Shown here one piece after another: positions 47,101 through 57,639 of a stretch of 64,000 nt of DNA; positions within the stretch are counted from its first letter, which is position 1; every line of letters begins with the position of its first letter. The notes beneath the pieces were generated by a model, which ran no database searches, had not been told where the DNA came from, and saw only the letters and a program-made list of their open reading frames with translations. Both the position numbers and the translations under genes were made by a program. The stretch spans positions 24,920 to 88,919 of the forward strand of contig NZ_KB893665.1 of assembly GCF_000374145.1 (NCBI RefSeq), in the 5' to 3' direction. Source of the DNA: Neomegalonema perideroedes DSM 15528 (GTDB taxonomy: Bacteria > Pseudomonadota > Alphaproteobacteria > Rhodobacterales > Rhodobacteraceae).

Positions 47101-48237
47101 CTATCCTTTCGCCGCCTCCCAGTCCAGCGCGTAGCCGAAGGCGCAGACCAGATGATAGAAGGTGCTGGCGGGCATAAGCGGATCCGCGAGGCTCCCGTCC
47201 GGATTCAGCTTGTCGCGCCAGCCGCCGGGATGGCAGCCCGTCAGATAAACGCCGAAGAGGCGGTCGAAAACCTCCTGAGCCTCGATCAGATGGCGGCCCG
47301 TCCCATGGACGCGCTCCTGCGCCAGAGCCGCCTTGAAATGCTCCGTCTGGCCCCAAAGCCGGCGCGTGGGCTTGCTTGGAACGCCGTCGAGAAAGGTCTC
47401 GTCGCAGAGCAGCCCGTCCGGGCCGAGCCCCAGCCTGCGGCCTTCTTCATAAAGCGCGTCCGCCGCCGCGCCGATGGGGCGCTTTCCGCCGAGCCGCTCA
47501 TAGCGCCGCAACAGCCAGACCCATTCGCAGAAATGCCCCGGCTCCAGACGCTGGCCCTCCTCCGGGGTCAGCGGAGTCCAGTCCTCGGCGAAATGCTCCA
47601 TGAGCCATCCGCGCCCCGCGTCGAAGAAGCGCGCGAAGAACAGCTCCAACACCGCCTCGGCCCGCTCCATCCAGACCGCTTCTCCGGTCCAGTCATAGAG
47701 GGCCATCAGCGCCTCGAAGCCGTGCATATGCGGATTCTGACGACGGGGCGACGTGTCGCGGTCGTCCTCGCGCCAGCCGCCCAGAGGATGCGCCAGATCG
47801 CCGCTCAGGCCCGCCCAAGTCTTGGCGAGATCTTCGCGGGCCTCCTCCACGCCGAAGCGGGCGAGCGCCCCATAGCCGAGCAGGGCGAACATCTGGTCAT
47901 AGGCGTCGCGGCGGGAATCCTGCGGAGAATCATCCGGCTTCAGGCGATGGATCCAGCCCGGCCCCTGAGGCGCCTGAGCCTTGGCCCGCGCGAAGGCCAG
48001 AACGCCGCGCGCCCGCTCCAGCCCCTGCGGATCGAAGCCCATGCGCCAGCCCTCGGCGAAGGCGTAGATCTGGCGATGCTGCACCCGCACCCGCTTGATC
48101 TCCGCGCGGGCGGGGGCGCCGTCGACCACGCGCAGAGCCTCCCAGGCGCCGCCCGTCGCCGGATCGATCCCCGGGCCGCCCCAGAGCGGATAGGCCGCTT
48201 CGGCCATCCAAGGCCCGATCTTGTCGCTGAACTTCAT
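47101..48237 (-). CDS. AGE-family sugar epimerase/isomerase (mannose isomerase-like)
   Basis: A 378-residue (alpha/alpha)6-barrel protein of the N-acylglucosamine 2-epimerase family. Family features are KRVRVQHRQIYAFAEG, NPHMHGFEALMALYDWTG with the catalytic histidine, PGHFCEWVWLLRRYE, LWGQTEHFKA and the C-terminal PASTFYHLV. Members interconvert mannose and fructose or act on N-acylglucosamine or cellobiose; the absence of amino-sugar genes nearby favours aldose-ketose isomerase, weakly. It is divergent from metH. Confidence 0.87.
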   Translation of the reverse strand: MKFSDKIGPWMAEAAYPLWGGPGIDPATGGAWEALRVVDGAPARAEIKRVRVQHRQIYAFAEGWRMGFDPQGLERARGVLAFARAKAQAPQGPGWIHRLKPDDSPQDSRRDAYDQMFALLGYGALARFGVEEAREDLAKTWAGLSGDLAHPLGGWREDDRDTSPRRQNPHMHGFEALMALYDWTGEAVWMERAEAVLELFFARFFDAGRGWLMEHFAEDWTPLTPEEGQRLEPGHFCEWVWLLRRYERLGGKRPIGAAADALYEEGRRLGLGPDGLLCDETFLDGVPSKPTRRLWGQTEHFKAALAQERVHGTGRHLIEAQEVFDRLFGVYLTGCHPGGWRDKLNPDGSLADPLMPASTFYHLVCAFGYALDWEAAKG

Positions 48238-48359
48238 ACAAAAGCCTCCACGCGCAGCTTACGCTTAAACGACAGAGACATGCGGCGCGCGAGAAGACTT
48301 GTCAAACCATCAGAACCCGTCTTTCGGGAAGGATCGGGGCGGGAGTCCCTTCCTCATTT

Positions 48360-48401
48360 CCCGCCTTCTTCCTAAATAAGCCCGCCCTCTTCCTAAATAA
48401 G
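48360..48401 (+). repeat. Tandem 21-bp direct repeat in the metH leader
   Basis: Two adjacent units of 21 bases (48360-48380 and 48381-48401) differ at one position. Each starts CCCGCC and ends CTTCCTAAATAAG. They lie about 80-120 bases before metH. They could be paired binding sites for a regulator or a duplicated -10-like element; function unknown. Confidence 0.7.
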
Positions 48402-48406
48402 GTTGA

Positions 48407-48425
48407 GCCCTGAAGCTTTCAGGGC
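48407..48425 (+). promoter_or_regulatory. Palindrome GCCCTGAA-GCT-TTCAGGGC upstream of metH
   Basis: A perfect 8-base inverted repeat with a three-base centre, just after the tandem repeats and 54 bases before the metH start. TGAA...TTCA halves recall MetR-type sites (which in E. coli have a five-base spacer), or it may form a short RNA hairpin. No cobalamin or SAM riboswitch was recognised in this leader. Confidence 0.5.
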
Positions 48426-48478
48426 CAAATTCCCGCTTTCCAGATCCCCGCGCTTCGCGCCTGAAGGCTTCGCATTCC

Positions 48479-51400
48479 ATGACCGCCTCCGTTTTCGGCT
48501 CCGCCCTGCCCCTTTCTCCGGTTTTCGCGAAGCTCGACGCCATGGCGCGTGAGCGGATTCTGATCCTCGACGGCGCGATGGGCACGCAGATTCAGGCGCT
48601 GGGCCTCAGCGAGGAAGACTTCTCCGGCCCGGTCAGCCATGGCGCGGGCTGCGGCTGCGGGCTGCATCAGGGCGACGGAAGGCCGCAGCAGGGCAATAAC
48701 GACCTGCTCAGCCTGACCCGCCCCGAGGCCATCGAGGAGATCCATTACCGCTACGCCAAGGCGGGGGCGGACATCGTCGAGACCAACACCTTTTCTTCGA
48801 CCCGCATCGCTCAGGCCGATTACGGTCTTGAGGAGAAGGTCCATGCGCTGAATTTCGAATCCGCCCGCATCGCCCGCAAGGCTCTGGACCGCGCGACCGC
48901 CGAGGACGGACGTCCGCGTTTCGTGGCGGGGGCGCTCGGGCCGACCAACCGCACGGCCTCCATCTCGCCCGACGTCAATGATCCGGGCTATCGCGCCGTG
49001 ACCTTCGAGGATCTGCGCCTCGCCTACGCCGAGCAGATCCGCGGGCTGATCGCGGGCGGCGCGGATCTCATCCTCATTGAGACGATTTTCGACACGCTCA
49101 ACGCCAAGGCGGCGATCTTCGCCTGCGAAGAGGTCTTCGCGGAGAACGGCCTGCGTCTGCCGGTGATGATCTCGGGCACCATCACCGATCTCTCCGGCCG
49201 CACGCTCTCCGGCCAGACCCCGACCGGCTTCTGGCATTCGGTGCGCCACGCCCGGCCTCTGAGCGTCGGATTCAACTGCGCGCTGGGCGCCGAGGCCATG
49301 CGTCCCCATCTGGCCGAGGTCTCCGCCGTGGCGGAGACCCTCGTCTGCGCCTATCCCAATGCGGGCCTGCCCAACGCCTTCGGCCAATATGACGAGACGC
49401 CGGAATATATGGCCGAGCAGGTCGAGGTCTTCGCGCGCGAGGGGCTGGTGAACATCGTCGGCGGCTGCTGCGGCTCGACGCCCGAGCATATCCGCGCCAT
49501 AGCTGCGGCGGTGAGCAGGCATAAGCCGCGCGAGATCGCTTCTCCGGCGCCGCAGATGCGGCTTTCGGGGCTGGAGCCCTTCGTGCTCACGCCCGAGATT
49601 CCCTTCGTCAACGTCGGCGAGCGCACCAACGTCACGGGCTCGGCGCGCTTCAAGAAGCTGATCGTCAACGGGGATCTCGCGGCGGCCCTCGACGTGGCCC
49701 GCGATCAGGTCGAGAACGGCGCCCAGATCATCGACGTCAATATGGACGAGGGCCTGCTCGACAGCCGCAAGGCCATGGTCGATTACCTGAATCTCGTCGC
49801 CTCCGAGCCGGACATCGCCAAGGTTCCGGTGATGATCGACAGCTCCAAATGGGAGGTGATCGAGGCGGGCCTGCAATGCGTCCAAGGCAAGCCGGTGGTC
49901 AACTCCATCTCGCTGAAGGAGGGCGAAGAGGCTTTCCTCCATCATGCGCGGCTTTGCCGGGCCTATGGCGCGGCGATGGTGGTCATGGCCTTCGACGAGA
50001 CCGGACAGGCCGACACCGAAGACCGCAAATTCGAGATCTGTTCGCGCGCCTATAAGCTGCTGACGGAAGAGGCCGAGATCGCGCCGGAAGACATCATCTT
50101 CGATCCGAACATCTTCGCCGTGGCGACCGGCATCGAGGAGCATAACAACTACGGCGTGGATTTCATCGAGGCGACGCGCCGGATTCGCGCGGCCATGCCT
50201 CTGGTCCATATTTCAGGCGGCGTCTCGAACCTCTCCTTCTCCTTCCGGGGCAACGAGCCCGTGCGCGAGGCGATGCACGCCGTCTTTCTCTATCACGCCA
50301 TCAAGGCGGGGATGGACATGGGCATCGTCAACGCCGGGCAATTGGCGGTCTACGACTCCATCGAGCCGGATCTGCGCGAAGCCTGCGAGGATGTGATCCT
50401 CAACCGTCGCCCCGACGGCACCGAACGCCTGCTGGAGATCGCCGAACGCTTCAAAGGCGCGGGCGGCAAGGAAAAGGCGGAGAAAGACCTCACCTGGCGC
50501 ACATGGCCCGTCGAAAAGCGGCTTGAGCACGCCCTCGTCAATGGGATCACCGAATATATCGAGGCCGACACCGAGGAGGCTCGCCAACAGGCGGCCCGGC
50601 CTCTGCACGTCATCGAAGGCCCGCTGATGTCGGGGATGAACGTCGTCGGAGACCTCTTCGGCGCGGGCAAGATGTTTCTGCCTCAGGTGGTCAAGTCGGC
50701 CCGCGTGATGAAGCAGGCCGTGGCCGTGCTGACGCCCTTCATGGAGGAGGAGAAGCGCCTCAACGGCGGCGAGGGTCGCCGCAGCGCCGGACGCATCCTC
50801 ATGGCCACCGTCAAAGGCGACGTCCATGACATCGGCAAGAACATCGTGGGGGTGGTCCTCGCCTGCAATAATTACGAGATCGTCGATTTGGGCGTGATGG
50901 TCCCCGCCGCGAAGATCATCGAGACCGCCCGCGCCGAACAAGTGGACGTCATCGGATTGTCGGGCCTCATCACGCCCTCGCTGGACGAAATGGCCCATGT
51001 CGCCGCCGAAATCGAGCGCGAGGGATTCGACCTGCCGCTCCTCATCGGCGGCGCCACCACCAGCCGCGTGCATACGGCGGTGAAGATCCATCCGCGCTAC
51101 GCCCGCGGCCAGACGGTCTACGTCCCTGACGCCAGCCGCGCCGTGGGCGTGGTCTCGGCTTTGCTCTCGCCGGAGCAGAAGCCCGGCTATGTGGCGGAGA
51201 TCCGCGCCGAATATCAGAAAGTCGCCGAGGCCCATGAACGCGCCGAGGCCGAAAAGCGGCGTCTGCCTCTGGCGGCGGCGCGGGCCAACGCCTTCAAGGC
51301 CGATTGGGCGAGCTATGATCCTCCGGCGCCGCAATTCCTCGGGACGAAGGTCTTCGAGGATTGGGATCTCGCGGATCTCGCGCGCTATATCGACTGGACG

Positions 51401-52261
51401 CCCTTCTTCCAGACTTGGGAGCTGAAAGGCCGCTTCCCCGCCATTCTCGACGACGAGCGCCAAGGCGCGGCGGCCCGGGCGCTCTGGGCCGACGCCCAAG
51501 CCATGCTCAAGAAGATTCTCGATGAGAAATGGTTCCGCCCTCGCGCGGTGGTGGGCTTCTGGCCCGCCAATTCCGTGGGCGACGACATCCGCCTCTTCAC
51601 GGATGAAAGCCGCGCGCAGGATTTGGCGACCTTCTTCACCCTCCGCCAGCAGGCGACCAAGCGCGACGGCAAGCCGAACGTGGCCCTCTCGGATTTCGTC
51701 GCGCCTGTGGACTCCGGCAAGCGCGATTGGGTCGGCGGCTTCGTGGTGACGGCGGGCATCGAAGAGGTGGCCCTCGCCGAACGCTTCGAGCGCGCCAACG
51801 ATGATTACTCCGCGATTTTGGTCAAAGCTTTGGCGGATCGCTTCGCCGAGGCCTTCGCCGAGCGCATGCATGAGCGCGTGCGCAAGGAGTTCTGGCCCTA
51901 CGCCGCCGATGAGGCTTACGCGCCGGAGGAGCTGATCCTCGAACCTTATCGTGGGATTCGTCCGGCGCCGGGCTATCCGGCCCAGCCCGACCATACGGAG
52001 AAATCGACGCTCTTCCGCCTGCTCGACGCCGAAGCCGCCACGGGCGTGAAGCTCACCGAGAGCTACGCCATGTGGCCGGGCTCTTCGGTTTCAGGGCTCT
52101 ATATCGGCGCGCCGGAGGCTTATTATTTCGGCGTCGCCAAGGTCGAGCGCGATCAGGTCGAGGATTACGCCGCCCGCAAGGGCATGTCCGTCGAGGAGGT
52201 CGAGCGCTGGCTCGGGCCGATCCTCAATTATATGCGGCCCGCCGTGCAAGCCGCCGAATGA
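48479..52261 (+). CDS. metH: Cobalamin-dependent methionine synthase
   Basis: A 1260-residue multidomain enzyme that methylates homocysteine from methyltetrahydrofolate through cobalamin. Domains in order: homocysteine barrel ([10 protein letters not shown]; zinc cysteines in GFNCALGA and [10 protein letters not shown]), folate barrel ([11 protein letters not shown]), B12 cap and cobalamin domain with DVHDIGKN (DxHxxG) and [12 protein letters not shown], and the C-terminal activation domain with [15 protein letters not shown]. Length matches the family (E. coli 1227). An insertion near residue 55 carrying GAGCGCG is unusual. Preceded by a 241-base leader with repeats. Requires vitamin B12 in the cell. 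Confidence 0.97.
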   Translation: MTASVFGSALPLSPVFAKLDAMARERILILDGAMGTQIQALGLSEEDFSGPVSHGAGCGCGLHQGDGRPQQGNNDLLSLTRPEAIEEIHYRYAKAGADIVETNTFSSTRIAQADYGLEEKVHALNFESARIARKALDRATAEDGRPRFVAGALGPTNRTASISPDVNDPGYRAVTFEDLRLAYAEQIRGLIAGGADLILIETIFDTLNAKAAIFACEEVFAENGLRLPVMISGTITDLSGRTLSGQTPTGFWHSVRHARPLSVGFNCALGAEAMRPHLAEVSAVAETLVCAYPNAGLPNAFGQYDETPEYMAEQVEVFAREGLVNIVGGCCGSTPEHIRAIAAAVSRHKPREIASPAPQMRLSGLEPFVLTPEIPFVNVGERTNVTGSARFKKLIVNGDLAAALDVARDQVENGAQIIDVNMDEGLLDSRKAMVDYLNLVASEPDIAKVPVMIDSSKWEVIEAGLQCVQGKPVVNSISLKEGEEAFLHHARLCRAYGAAMVVMAFDETGQADTEDRKFEICSRAYKLLTEEAEIAPEDIIFDPNIFAVATGIEEHNNYGVDFIEATRRIRAAMPLVHISGGVSNLSFSFRGNEPVREAMHAVFLYHAIKAGMDMGIVNAGQLAVYDSIEPDLREACEDVILNRRPDGTERLLEIAERFKGAGGKEKAEKDLTWRTWPVEKRLEHALVNGITEYIEADTEEARQQAARPLHVIEGPLMSGMNVVGDLFGAGKMFLPQVVKSARVMKQAVAVLTPFMEEEKRLNGGEGRRSAGRILMATVKGDVHDIGKNIVGVVLACNNYEIVDLGVMVPAAKIIETARAEQVDVIGLSGLITPSLDEMAHVAAEIEREGFDLPLLIGGATTSRVHTAVKIHPRYARGQTVYVPDASRAVGVVSALLSPEQKPGYVAEIRAEYQKVAEAHERAEAEKRRLPLAAARANAFKADWASYDPPAPQFLGTKVFEDWDLADLARYIDWTPFFQTWELKGRFPAILDDERQGAAARALWADAQAMLKKILDEKWFRPRAVVGFWPANSVGDDIRLFTDESRAQDLATFFTLRQQATKRDGKPNVALSDFVAPVDSGKRDWVGGFVVTAGIEEVALAERFERANDDYSAILVKALADRFAEAFAERMHERVRKEFWPYAADEAYAPEELILEPYRGIRPAPGYPAQPDHTEKSTLFRLLDAEAATGVKLTESYAMWPGSSVSGLYIGAPEAYYFGVAKVERDQVEDYAARKGMSVEEVERWLGPILNYMRPAVQAAE

Positions 52262-52265
52262 ACGC

Positions 52266-52298
52266 AAAAGCGGCGAGGCCGAAGCCCCGCCGCTTTTT
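52266..52298 (+). terminator. Rho-independent terminator after metH
   Basis: A ten-base stem AAAAGCGGCG (52266-52275) with CGCCGCTTTT (52288-52297), inner GGC/GCC, followed by T and CTTT. The A-run on the left makes it able to terminate the convergent scoB transcript as well. Confidence 0.88.
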
Positions 52299-52317
52299 CT
52301 TTCAGATCAATTCAAAT

Positions 52318-52947
52318 TCAATTGACGAGATTCGCCTCGGTCTTGGCGCGGACTTCTTCTTCCGTCACGCCCTCGGCGATCTCCAGCAGCTTCAGCCCGC
52401 CCGGAACCACGTCGAAGACCGCGAGATCGGTGATGATCCGATCCACGACCTTCTTGCCGGTCAGCGGCAAAGTGCATTCCTTCAGCAGCTTAGAGGCGCC
52501 GGTCTTGTCGGCGTGCTGCATGATGACCACCACGCGCTCGACGCCCGCCACCAGATCCATGGCGCCGCCCATGCCCTTCACGAGCTTGCCCGGCACCATC
52601 CAATTGGCGAGATCGCCTTCCTGAGAAACCTCCATGGCTCCCAAGATCGCGAGGTTGATATGTCCGCCGCGGATCATGGCGAAGCTGTCCGCCGAGGAGA
52701 AATAAGAGGTGCGGTCAAGCTCGGTGATGGTCTGCTTGCCCGCGTTGATGAGATCGGCGTCGACCTTGTCCTCGGTGGGGAAAGGCCCCATGCCGAGCAT
52801 GCCGTTCTCCGACTGAAGCGTGACGTCCACGCCTTCAGGGATGTAATTCGCGACCAGCGTCGGAATGCCGATGCCGAGATTCACGTAAAATCCGTCGCGC
52901 AGCTCTTGGGCGGCGCGCGCCGCCATTTGATTGCGGTCCCAAGCCAT
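52318..52947 (-). CDS. scoB: 3-oxoacid CoA-transferase subunit B
   Basis: A 209-residue subunit carrying the active-site glutamate in [11 protein letters not shown]. Other family strings are [29 protein letters not shown] and [16 protein letters not shown]. With ScoA it transfers CoA from succinyl-CoA to acetoacetate, used for ketone-body or branched-chain and aromatic breakdown. It lies 12 bases after scoA. An acetate or ketoadipate transferase role cannot be ruled out, as these families are close. Confidence 0.9.
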   Translation of the reverse strand: MAWDRNQMAARAAQELRDGFYVNLGIGIPTLVANYIPEGVDVTLQSENGMLGMGPFPTEDKVDADLINAGKQTITELDRTSYFSSADSFAMIRGGHINLAILGAMEVSQEGDLANWMVPGKLVKGMGGAMDLVAGVERVVVIMQHADKTGASKLLKECTLPLTGKKVVDRIITDLAVFDVVPGGLKLLEIAEGVTEEEVRAKTEANLVN

Positions 52948-52959
52948 GGCGCTCTCTCC

Positions 52960-53658
52960 TCAAGCCGGACGGGTGGTGCGCTGTTCGATGCGCTTTTCAT
53001 GCGGACCCTGAATGATCCTCTGAACGAAGATCCCGGGCGTATGGATCGCATCGGCGCCGAGCGAACCCACGGGCACGATCTCCTCCACCTCGGCCACCGT
53101 GACCTTGCCGCAAGTGGCGACCATCGGATTGAAGTTCCGCGCCGTCTTGCGATAGATCAGATTGCCCTGCGCGTCGCCTTTCCAAGCCTTGACGATGGAG
53201 AGATCCGTGCGGATGCCCCGCTCAAGGACGTAGGTCTCGCCGTCGAACTCCTTATGCTCCTTGCCCTCGGCGACGACCGTGCCGACGCCCGTGCGGGTGT
53301 AGAAGCCGGGGATGCCCGCGCCGCCCGCCCGCATGCGCTCGGCGAGGGTGCCTTGCGGGTTGAACTCCAGCTCAAGCTCGCCGGAGAGGTATTGGCGCAT
53401 GAACTCGGCGTTCTCGCCGACGTAGGAGGCGCACATCTTCTTGACTTGGCGCGTCTGGAGCAGGATTCCGAGGCCGAAATCATCCACGCCCGCATTATTG
53501 GAGTAGACGGTGAGATCCTTCACGCCCGCATCCCGCAAGGCCGAGATCAGAAGCTCCGGAATGCCGCAAAGGCCGAAGCCTCCCGCCGCGATGGTCATGC
53601 CGTCGAACAGAAGGCCGTCGAGCGCCTCCGCCGCGGTGGAATAGACTTTATTCGCCAT
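52960..53658 (-). CDS. scoA: 3-oxoacid CoA-transferase subunit A
   Basis: A 232-residue subunit: KVYSTAAEALDGLLFDGMTIAAGGFGLCGIPE, the glycine loop typical of the A chain, then YSNNAGVDDFGLG and a late VEEIVPVGSLGADAIHTPGIFV. ATG 53658 (MANKVYS) is preferred with GGAGCGACGTT upstream; an upstream ATG adds 11 residues. Cotranscribed with scoB. Confidence 0.92.
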   Translation of the reverse strand: MANKVYSTAAEALDGLLFDGMTIAAGGFGLCGIPELLISALRDAGVKDLTVYSNNAGVDDFGLGILLQTRQVKKMCASYVGENAEFMRQYLSGELELEFNPQGTLAERMRAGGAGIPGFYTRTGVGTVVAEGKEHKEFDGETYVLERGIRTDLSIVKAWKGDAQGNLIYRKTARNFNPMVATCGKVTVAEVEEIVPVGSLGADAIHTPGIFVQRIIQGPHEKRIEQRTTRPA

Positions 53659-53801
53659 AACGTCGCTCCGCGCCTCCCCGTAAAACTTCATCCGCGCCTT
53701 TGCGCGCGCCTCAAGAGGTATTCGCCCGTTAGATTCGGGTCAATCTCCATGTCGCTTCGCATAAAAAAACCGCGATGGGGCGTCCGATTTTCGGAATCCT
53801 G

Positions 53802-54821
53802 TCATTCCGGCCCGAGAGGCGCGGCGGGCGCCTTGGCGCGGATCGTCACGCGGGCGCCCAACTCCAGCAGCGGCCCGCCCATCACGTCGGCCTGCCATTC
53901 GGCCCCGGCGGCGCGGACCCAATAGGTCGCGTCATGGCCTTTGAACTCGCGGCCGACGATCTCGCCCAAGCCCGCGGCGTCGGGCTCCAGCCCGAGATCC
54001 TCGGGGCGCAGCGAGAGCAGAACCTCGCCTTCGGCGGGCGCCGCCAGAGGCAGAACTCCCAAAGGCGTCTCGGCCTGAGCCCCCCGCGCCGCCCCCGCGA
54101 GGAGGTTCGTCCGCCCGAGGAACTGCGCCACGAAGGCCGAAGCCGGGCGGGCGTAGACTTCTTCCGGGCGGCCGATCTGGAGAATCCGGCCTTCGCGCAT
54201 CACCGCCAAGCGGTCGGCGAAGCTTAGAGCCTCCTCCTGATCATGGGTCACGAAGAGCACGCCCAAGCCCGTCGCCTTGAGGATGCGGCGGATCTCGCGG
54301 CGGGTTTTCGCCCGCAAGGCGGCGTCGAGGTTCGAAAAGGGCTCGTCGAGCAGGATCAGCTTGGGGCGGGCCGCGAAGCTCCGCGCCAGAGCCACGCGCT
54401 GCTGTTGTCCGCCGGAGAGTTGGTCCGGATAGCGCGGCCCATAGCCCGAAAGCCCCACCATATCCAGAAAACGATCCGCCTCGGTTTCGCGCTGAAGGCG
54501 GGGGCCCTTCACGCCGAAAGCGACGTTCTCGACCACGGTCAGATGCGGAAACAGCGCGTAATCCTGAAAGACCACCCCCACGCCGCGCTTCTCGGGCGCG
54601 AGCGGCAGGGCGTCGCGGCCCTCAATGCGGATTTCGCCCGCATCGGGCGTCTCGAAGCCCCCGATCATGCGCAAGGTCGTCGTCTTGCCGCAGCCCGAAG
54701 GCCCGATCAGCGCGAGGATCTCCCCCGCCTCCAGATCGAAGCCCGCCTCCTCGACCACGGGGCGCGCCGCGCCGGGAAAGCGTTTGGTCAGACCTCGGGC
54801 GCGCAGAAGGGGCTGGCTCAT
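53802..54821 (-). CDS. fbpC: Iron(III) ABC transporter ATP-binding protein
   Basis: A 339-residue ATPase: Walker [12 protein letters not shown]-loop [11 protein letters not shown], signature [15 protein letters not shown], Walker [15 protein letters not shown]-loop FVTHDQEEA, and a C-terminal TOBE domain ([13 protein letters not shown]). The start ATG 54821 overlaps the permease stop by four bases. With the two-domain permease and the iron-binding protein upstream it forms an FbpABC/AfuABC-type ferric importer. Confidence 0.9.
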   Translation of the reverse strand: MSQPLLRARGLTKRFPGAARPVVEEAGFDLEAGEILALIGPSGCGKTTTLRMIGGFETPDAGEIRIEGRDALPLAPEKRGVGVVFQDYALFPHLTVVENVAFGVKGPRLQRETEADRFLDMVGLSGYGPRYPDQLSGGQQQRVALARSFAARPKLILLDEPFSNLDAALRAKTRREIRRILKATGLGVLFVTHDQEEALSFADRLAVMREGRILQIGRPEEVYARPASAFVAQFLGRTNLLAGAARGAQAETPLGVLPLAAPAEGEVLLSLRPEDLGLEPDAAGLGEIVGREFKGHDATYWVRAAGAEWQADVMGGPLLELGARVTIRAKAPAAPLGPE

Positions 54822-56374
54822 GATCGATCCTTGGGAAGTCGGCCGCGTCCCGAACCCTCGTAACGCAGGATGAGTCCGACGAACAGACTCGAGAACACCA
54901 CCAGAGCCAAAGCGAAAGGCGCCGCTTCGGCCATCATGCCCTCCGAGGTGCGGCTGAAGACGTTCATGGAGAGCGTCGTGTAGCCCGTGGGCGCGAGCAG
55001 ATAGGTGATCGGCAATTCCTTGCAGATCATGATGAAGACGAGAAGCCCGCCCGCCGCCATGGGTCGGCGCAATTGCGGCAGAGTCACCCGCAGAAAGGCC
55101 CCGGGCCCCGAAGAGCCCAGCGCCCGCGCCGCCTCCTCGCGCCGCGTCCCGATCCCCCAGAGCGCCAGCCGCAAAGGCCCGAGCGTCAGCGCGAGGAAGC
55201 TCAGCACATAGGCGAAGATCAGCACGGCGAAGCTCTGATAAAGCGCAGGCGCGGCCCTGAGCGTGAAGAAGACCATGGCCAAGGCGAAAGCCAGAGGCGG
55301 CAGAGCATAGCCGAGATAGGCCAGCCGCTCCGTGAGCGCCGACAAGCGCGAGGGCCAGCGCGCCGCCAGAAGCGCCACGGGCAGACCGCAGATCACCGCC
55401 AGCAAAGCCGCAGGCCCCGCCGTCGCGACGGTCCGCAGGAAGCTTCCGCCGAGCTGCGCCCAATCCATATTGGGCAGGCCCCGGATCATCCAGTGGATCA
55501 GCGCCAGCAGCGGCAATCCGAGCGAAGCCAGAAAGACCACCCCCAGAAAGGCCCAAGCCGCGACCCGCCAGGCGCCGAGCGCCGCCGGCGTCGCCTGACG
55601 CGCGACGCCCGTGCCCACCCGCGCGAAGCGCCGATTGCGGGCGAAGGCGGCCTCCGCCCAGACGAAGACCAGAGTCAGCGCCATGAGCATCAGCGAGAGC
55701 CAGGCGGCGTAAGTGCGGTCGAAGGCGGAGCTGTATTGCGTGTAGATGGCCCAGCTGAAGGCCTCGTAGCGCATGAGCGCCACCACGCCGAAATCCCCGA
55801 GGACGTAGAGCCCCACCACCAGAGATCCGGTCAGCAAAGCGGGCCGCAGATGCGGCGCCTCCACCGCCCAGAAGGCCCCCCAGCGCGAGCGCCCGAGGCT
55901 GCGCGCGCTTTCGATCAGGCCGGGATCCACCCCCGCCAGAGCCGCCCGCAGATTCAGAAACATATAGGGGAAGGTGTAGAGCGTGAGCGCCGTCGCGGCG
56001 CCCCAGAGCCCTTCAAGCCGGGGCAGCCTCAGGCCGAAGAACTGATGGGCGAAGCCGTAATAGCCCGACATGCCCAAGATCGCATAGGCCATGACGTAGC
56101 CCGGAATCGCCAGAGGCATGACGCAGAGAAAGGTCAGAAGCCCCTTGGCCTTCAGGTCGCTGCGCAGAGTCAGCCAAGCCAGAGGCAGAGCGATCAGCGC
56201 GTTGAAGGCCAGCACGAGCGCCGTCAGCTTCAGGGTGTTCCCGAGCAGCCGCAGATTGCGCGGCCGCCAGATCAGGCTTTGCAGCGTCGCGAGATCGGCC
56301 TCGAAGGCGCGGGCGAGGAGATAGCCGAAGGGAATCAGCATGGCCGCCCCGACTCCCAGAGCCGGGAGGAGCAA
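54818..56374 (-). CDS. fbpB: Iron(III) ABC transporter permease (fused two-domain)
   Basis: A 518-residue inner-membrane protein with about twelve hydrophobic segments and two permease domains, each with an EAA-type loop (ESARSLGRSRWGAFWAV near residue 160 and EEAARALGSSGPGAFLRV near 428). The start is uncertain: TTG 56374 is the first reasonable initiation codon after the fbpA stop, and GGCGGAGGGC lies upstream. There is no ATG or GTG between. The stop overlaps fbpC. Confidence 0.88.
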   Translation of the reverse strand: MLLPALGVGAAMLIPFGYLLARAFEADLATLQSLIWRPRNLRLLGNTLKLTALVLAFNALIALPLAWLTLRSDLKAKGLLTFLCVMPLAIPGYVMAYAILGMSGYYGFAHQFFGLRLPRLEGLWGAATALTLYTFPYMFLNLRAALAGVDPGLIESARSLGRSRWGAFWAVEAPHLRPALLTGSLVVGLYVLGDFGVVALMRYEAFSWAIYTQYSSAFDRTYAAWLSLMLMALTLVFVWAEAAFARNRRFARVGTGVARQATPAALGAWRVAAWAFLGVVFLASLGLPLLALIHWMIRGLPNMDWAQLGGSFLRTVATAGPAALLAVICGLPVALLAARWPSRLSALTERLAYLGYALPPLAFALAMVFFTLRAAPALYQSFAVLIFAYVLSFLALTLGPLRLALWGIGTRREEAARALGSSGPGAFLRVTLPQLRRPMAAGGLLVFIMICKELPITYLLAPTGYTTLSMNVFSRTSEGMMAEAAPFALALVVFSSLFVGLILRYEGSGRGRLPKDRS

Positions 56375-56433
56375 GCCGAAAGGCGCCCTCCGCCCCGCAG
56401 GACGGAGAGCGCCGGAAGCCGCAGGCGCCGCGG

Positions 56434-57414
56434 TCAGAGCAGCCCGACGTCGCGCAGCAGCGCGAGCGTGCCTTCAAGATCGGAGATCTTGTCGATGTCC
56501 ACATGCGGGCTGACTTCGAGCAGCTTGTCGAGCGGCATCAGCGTCGGATCGGGGATCACGCCCGCCGTCACCGGATATTCGTTGCCCTCCAGCGTGATGT
56601 ATTGCTGAGCGGCCGGCGAAAGCAGGAAGTCGAGGAAGACGCGCGCGTTCTCCTGATTATCGCTCGCCGCGACGATTCCGGCGCCCGCCACGTTCACCAG
56701 ATTGCCGATGTCGCCCGCGCCGAAGGGCGTCTGCGCCACCGGATATTCCGGATCCGGCCCGGTGTAGCGGCCGAGGTAGTAATTATTCACGAGGCCGAAA
56801 TCGACTTCGCCGTCGGCGATGGCTTCGATCTGGGTGCCGTTGTTGCGATAGACCTTGGCTTCGTTGGCGATCATGCCCTCAAGCCAAGCCTTGGCGGCCT
56901 CGTCGCCCTCGGCGACGCGGAAGGCCGTCACGAAGGCCTGAAAGCTGCCGTTGGTCGGGGCCCAAGCCACGCGGCCCTTATATTTCGGGTCGGTCAGATC
57001 CTTGATCGAGGCCGGGAGGTCGCCCTCCTCCACGCGCTCGGCGGAGTAGACCAGCACGCGCGAGCGGCCCGAAGTGGCGGCCCATTTATTCGCCGGATTG
57101 CGATAGACGGGCAGCAGGCCCTCGTTCACCTCGGCGGGGAGGTCGGCGAAATAGGGCGCGACCGCGCCCAGCGAGCCGCCGTCCTGAGCCCAGAACACGT
57201 CGGCGGGGCTGTTGGCGCCCTCTTCGATCAGCAGATTCGCCAGTTCGGCAGTGCCGCCGTAACGCACTTCCGCGTCGAGCCCGGTCTGAGCCTCGAAGAG
57301 AGAGATCACCGGCCCGATCAGGGCTTCTCCGCGTCCTGAATACACGGTCAGATCGGCGGCGGCGGCGGGCAGGCTCAGGGTCATGGCGAGACCGAAGGCC
57401 GTCAGTCGTTTCAT
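56434..57414 (-). CDS. fbpA: Iron(III)-binding periplasmic protein
   Basis: A 326-residue secreted protein: signal MKRLTAFGLAMTLSLPAAAA, then LTVYSGRGEALIGPVISLFEAQTGLDAEVRYG. The tyrosine pair that binds ferric ion is present in LVNNYYLGRY. It delivers Fe3+ to FbpB/FbpC. First gene of the operon; the gap upstream (57415-57639) is AT-rich around 57520-57560 and probably holds its promoter, but I could not assign a Fur or Irr box with confidence. Confidence 0.92.
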   Translation of the reverse strand: MKRLTAFGLAMTLSLPAAAADLTVYSGRGEALIGPVISLFEAQTGLDAEVRYGGTAELANLLIEEGANSPADVFWAQDGGSLGAVAPYFADLPAEVNEGLLPVYRNPANKWAATSGRSRVLVYSAERVEEGDLPASIKDLTDPKYKGRVAWAPTNGSFQAFVTAFRVAEGDEAAKAWLEGMIANEAKVYRNNGTQIEAIADGEVDFGLVNNYYLGRYTGPDPEYPVAQTPFGAGDIGNLVNVAGAGIVAASDNQENARVFLDFLLSPAAQQYITLEGNEYPVTAGVIPDPTLMPLDKLLEVSPHVDIDKISDLEGTLALLRDVGLL

Positions 57415-57639
57415 CGTCGCTCTCCATATGGGGCGTGGAAATCTGATCGGATCTACGCGTTCCTGCGAACGCGTCGCAGAGGGAGGCGCGCGGCGCTCCA
57501 GCCGAAAGGCGTAGAGAGGGATATATGAAATCGGACTAAATGCGTCAACTTTTCAACTTGCCCTCATGAGGGAAAGCTCATGCTTTCTCCGCACAAAGTC
57601 TTCCCAAGCCGCGCGCGACGGCGTAATCTGCGCCCTTAA
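57415..57639. promoter_or_regulatory. fbpA / gcvT divergent promoter region
   Basis: These 225 bases lie between fbpA and the glycine riboswitch. The AT-rich stretch GGATATATGAAATC (about 57518-57532) and TCAACTTTTCAACTTG (57545-57560) are the likeliest promoter parts. No iron box or clear sigma-70 pair was established. Confidence 0.35.

Noticed and set aside
48238..48478. Cobalamin or SAM riboswitch before metH
   Set aside because: No B12-box or SAM-aptamer core strings could be found in the leader.
53740..53800. Terminator after fbpC on the minus strand (seven T near 53763)
   Set aside because: A U-run is present but no stable GC-rich stem directly precedes it; only very short inverted repeats.
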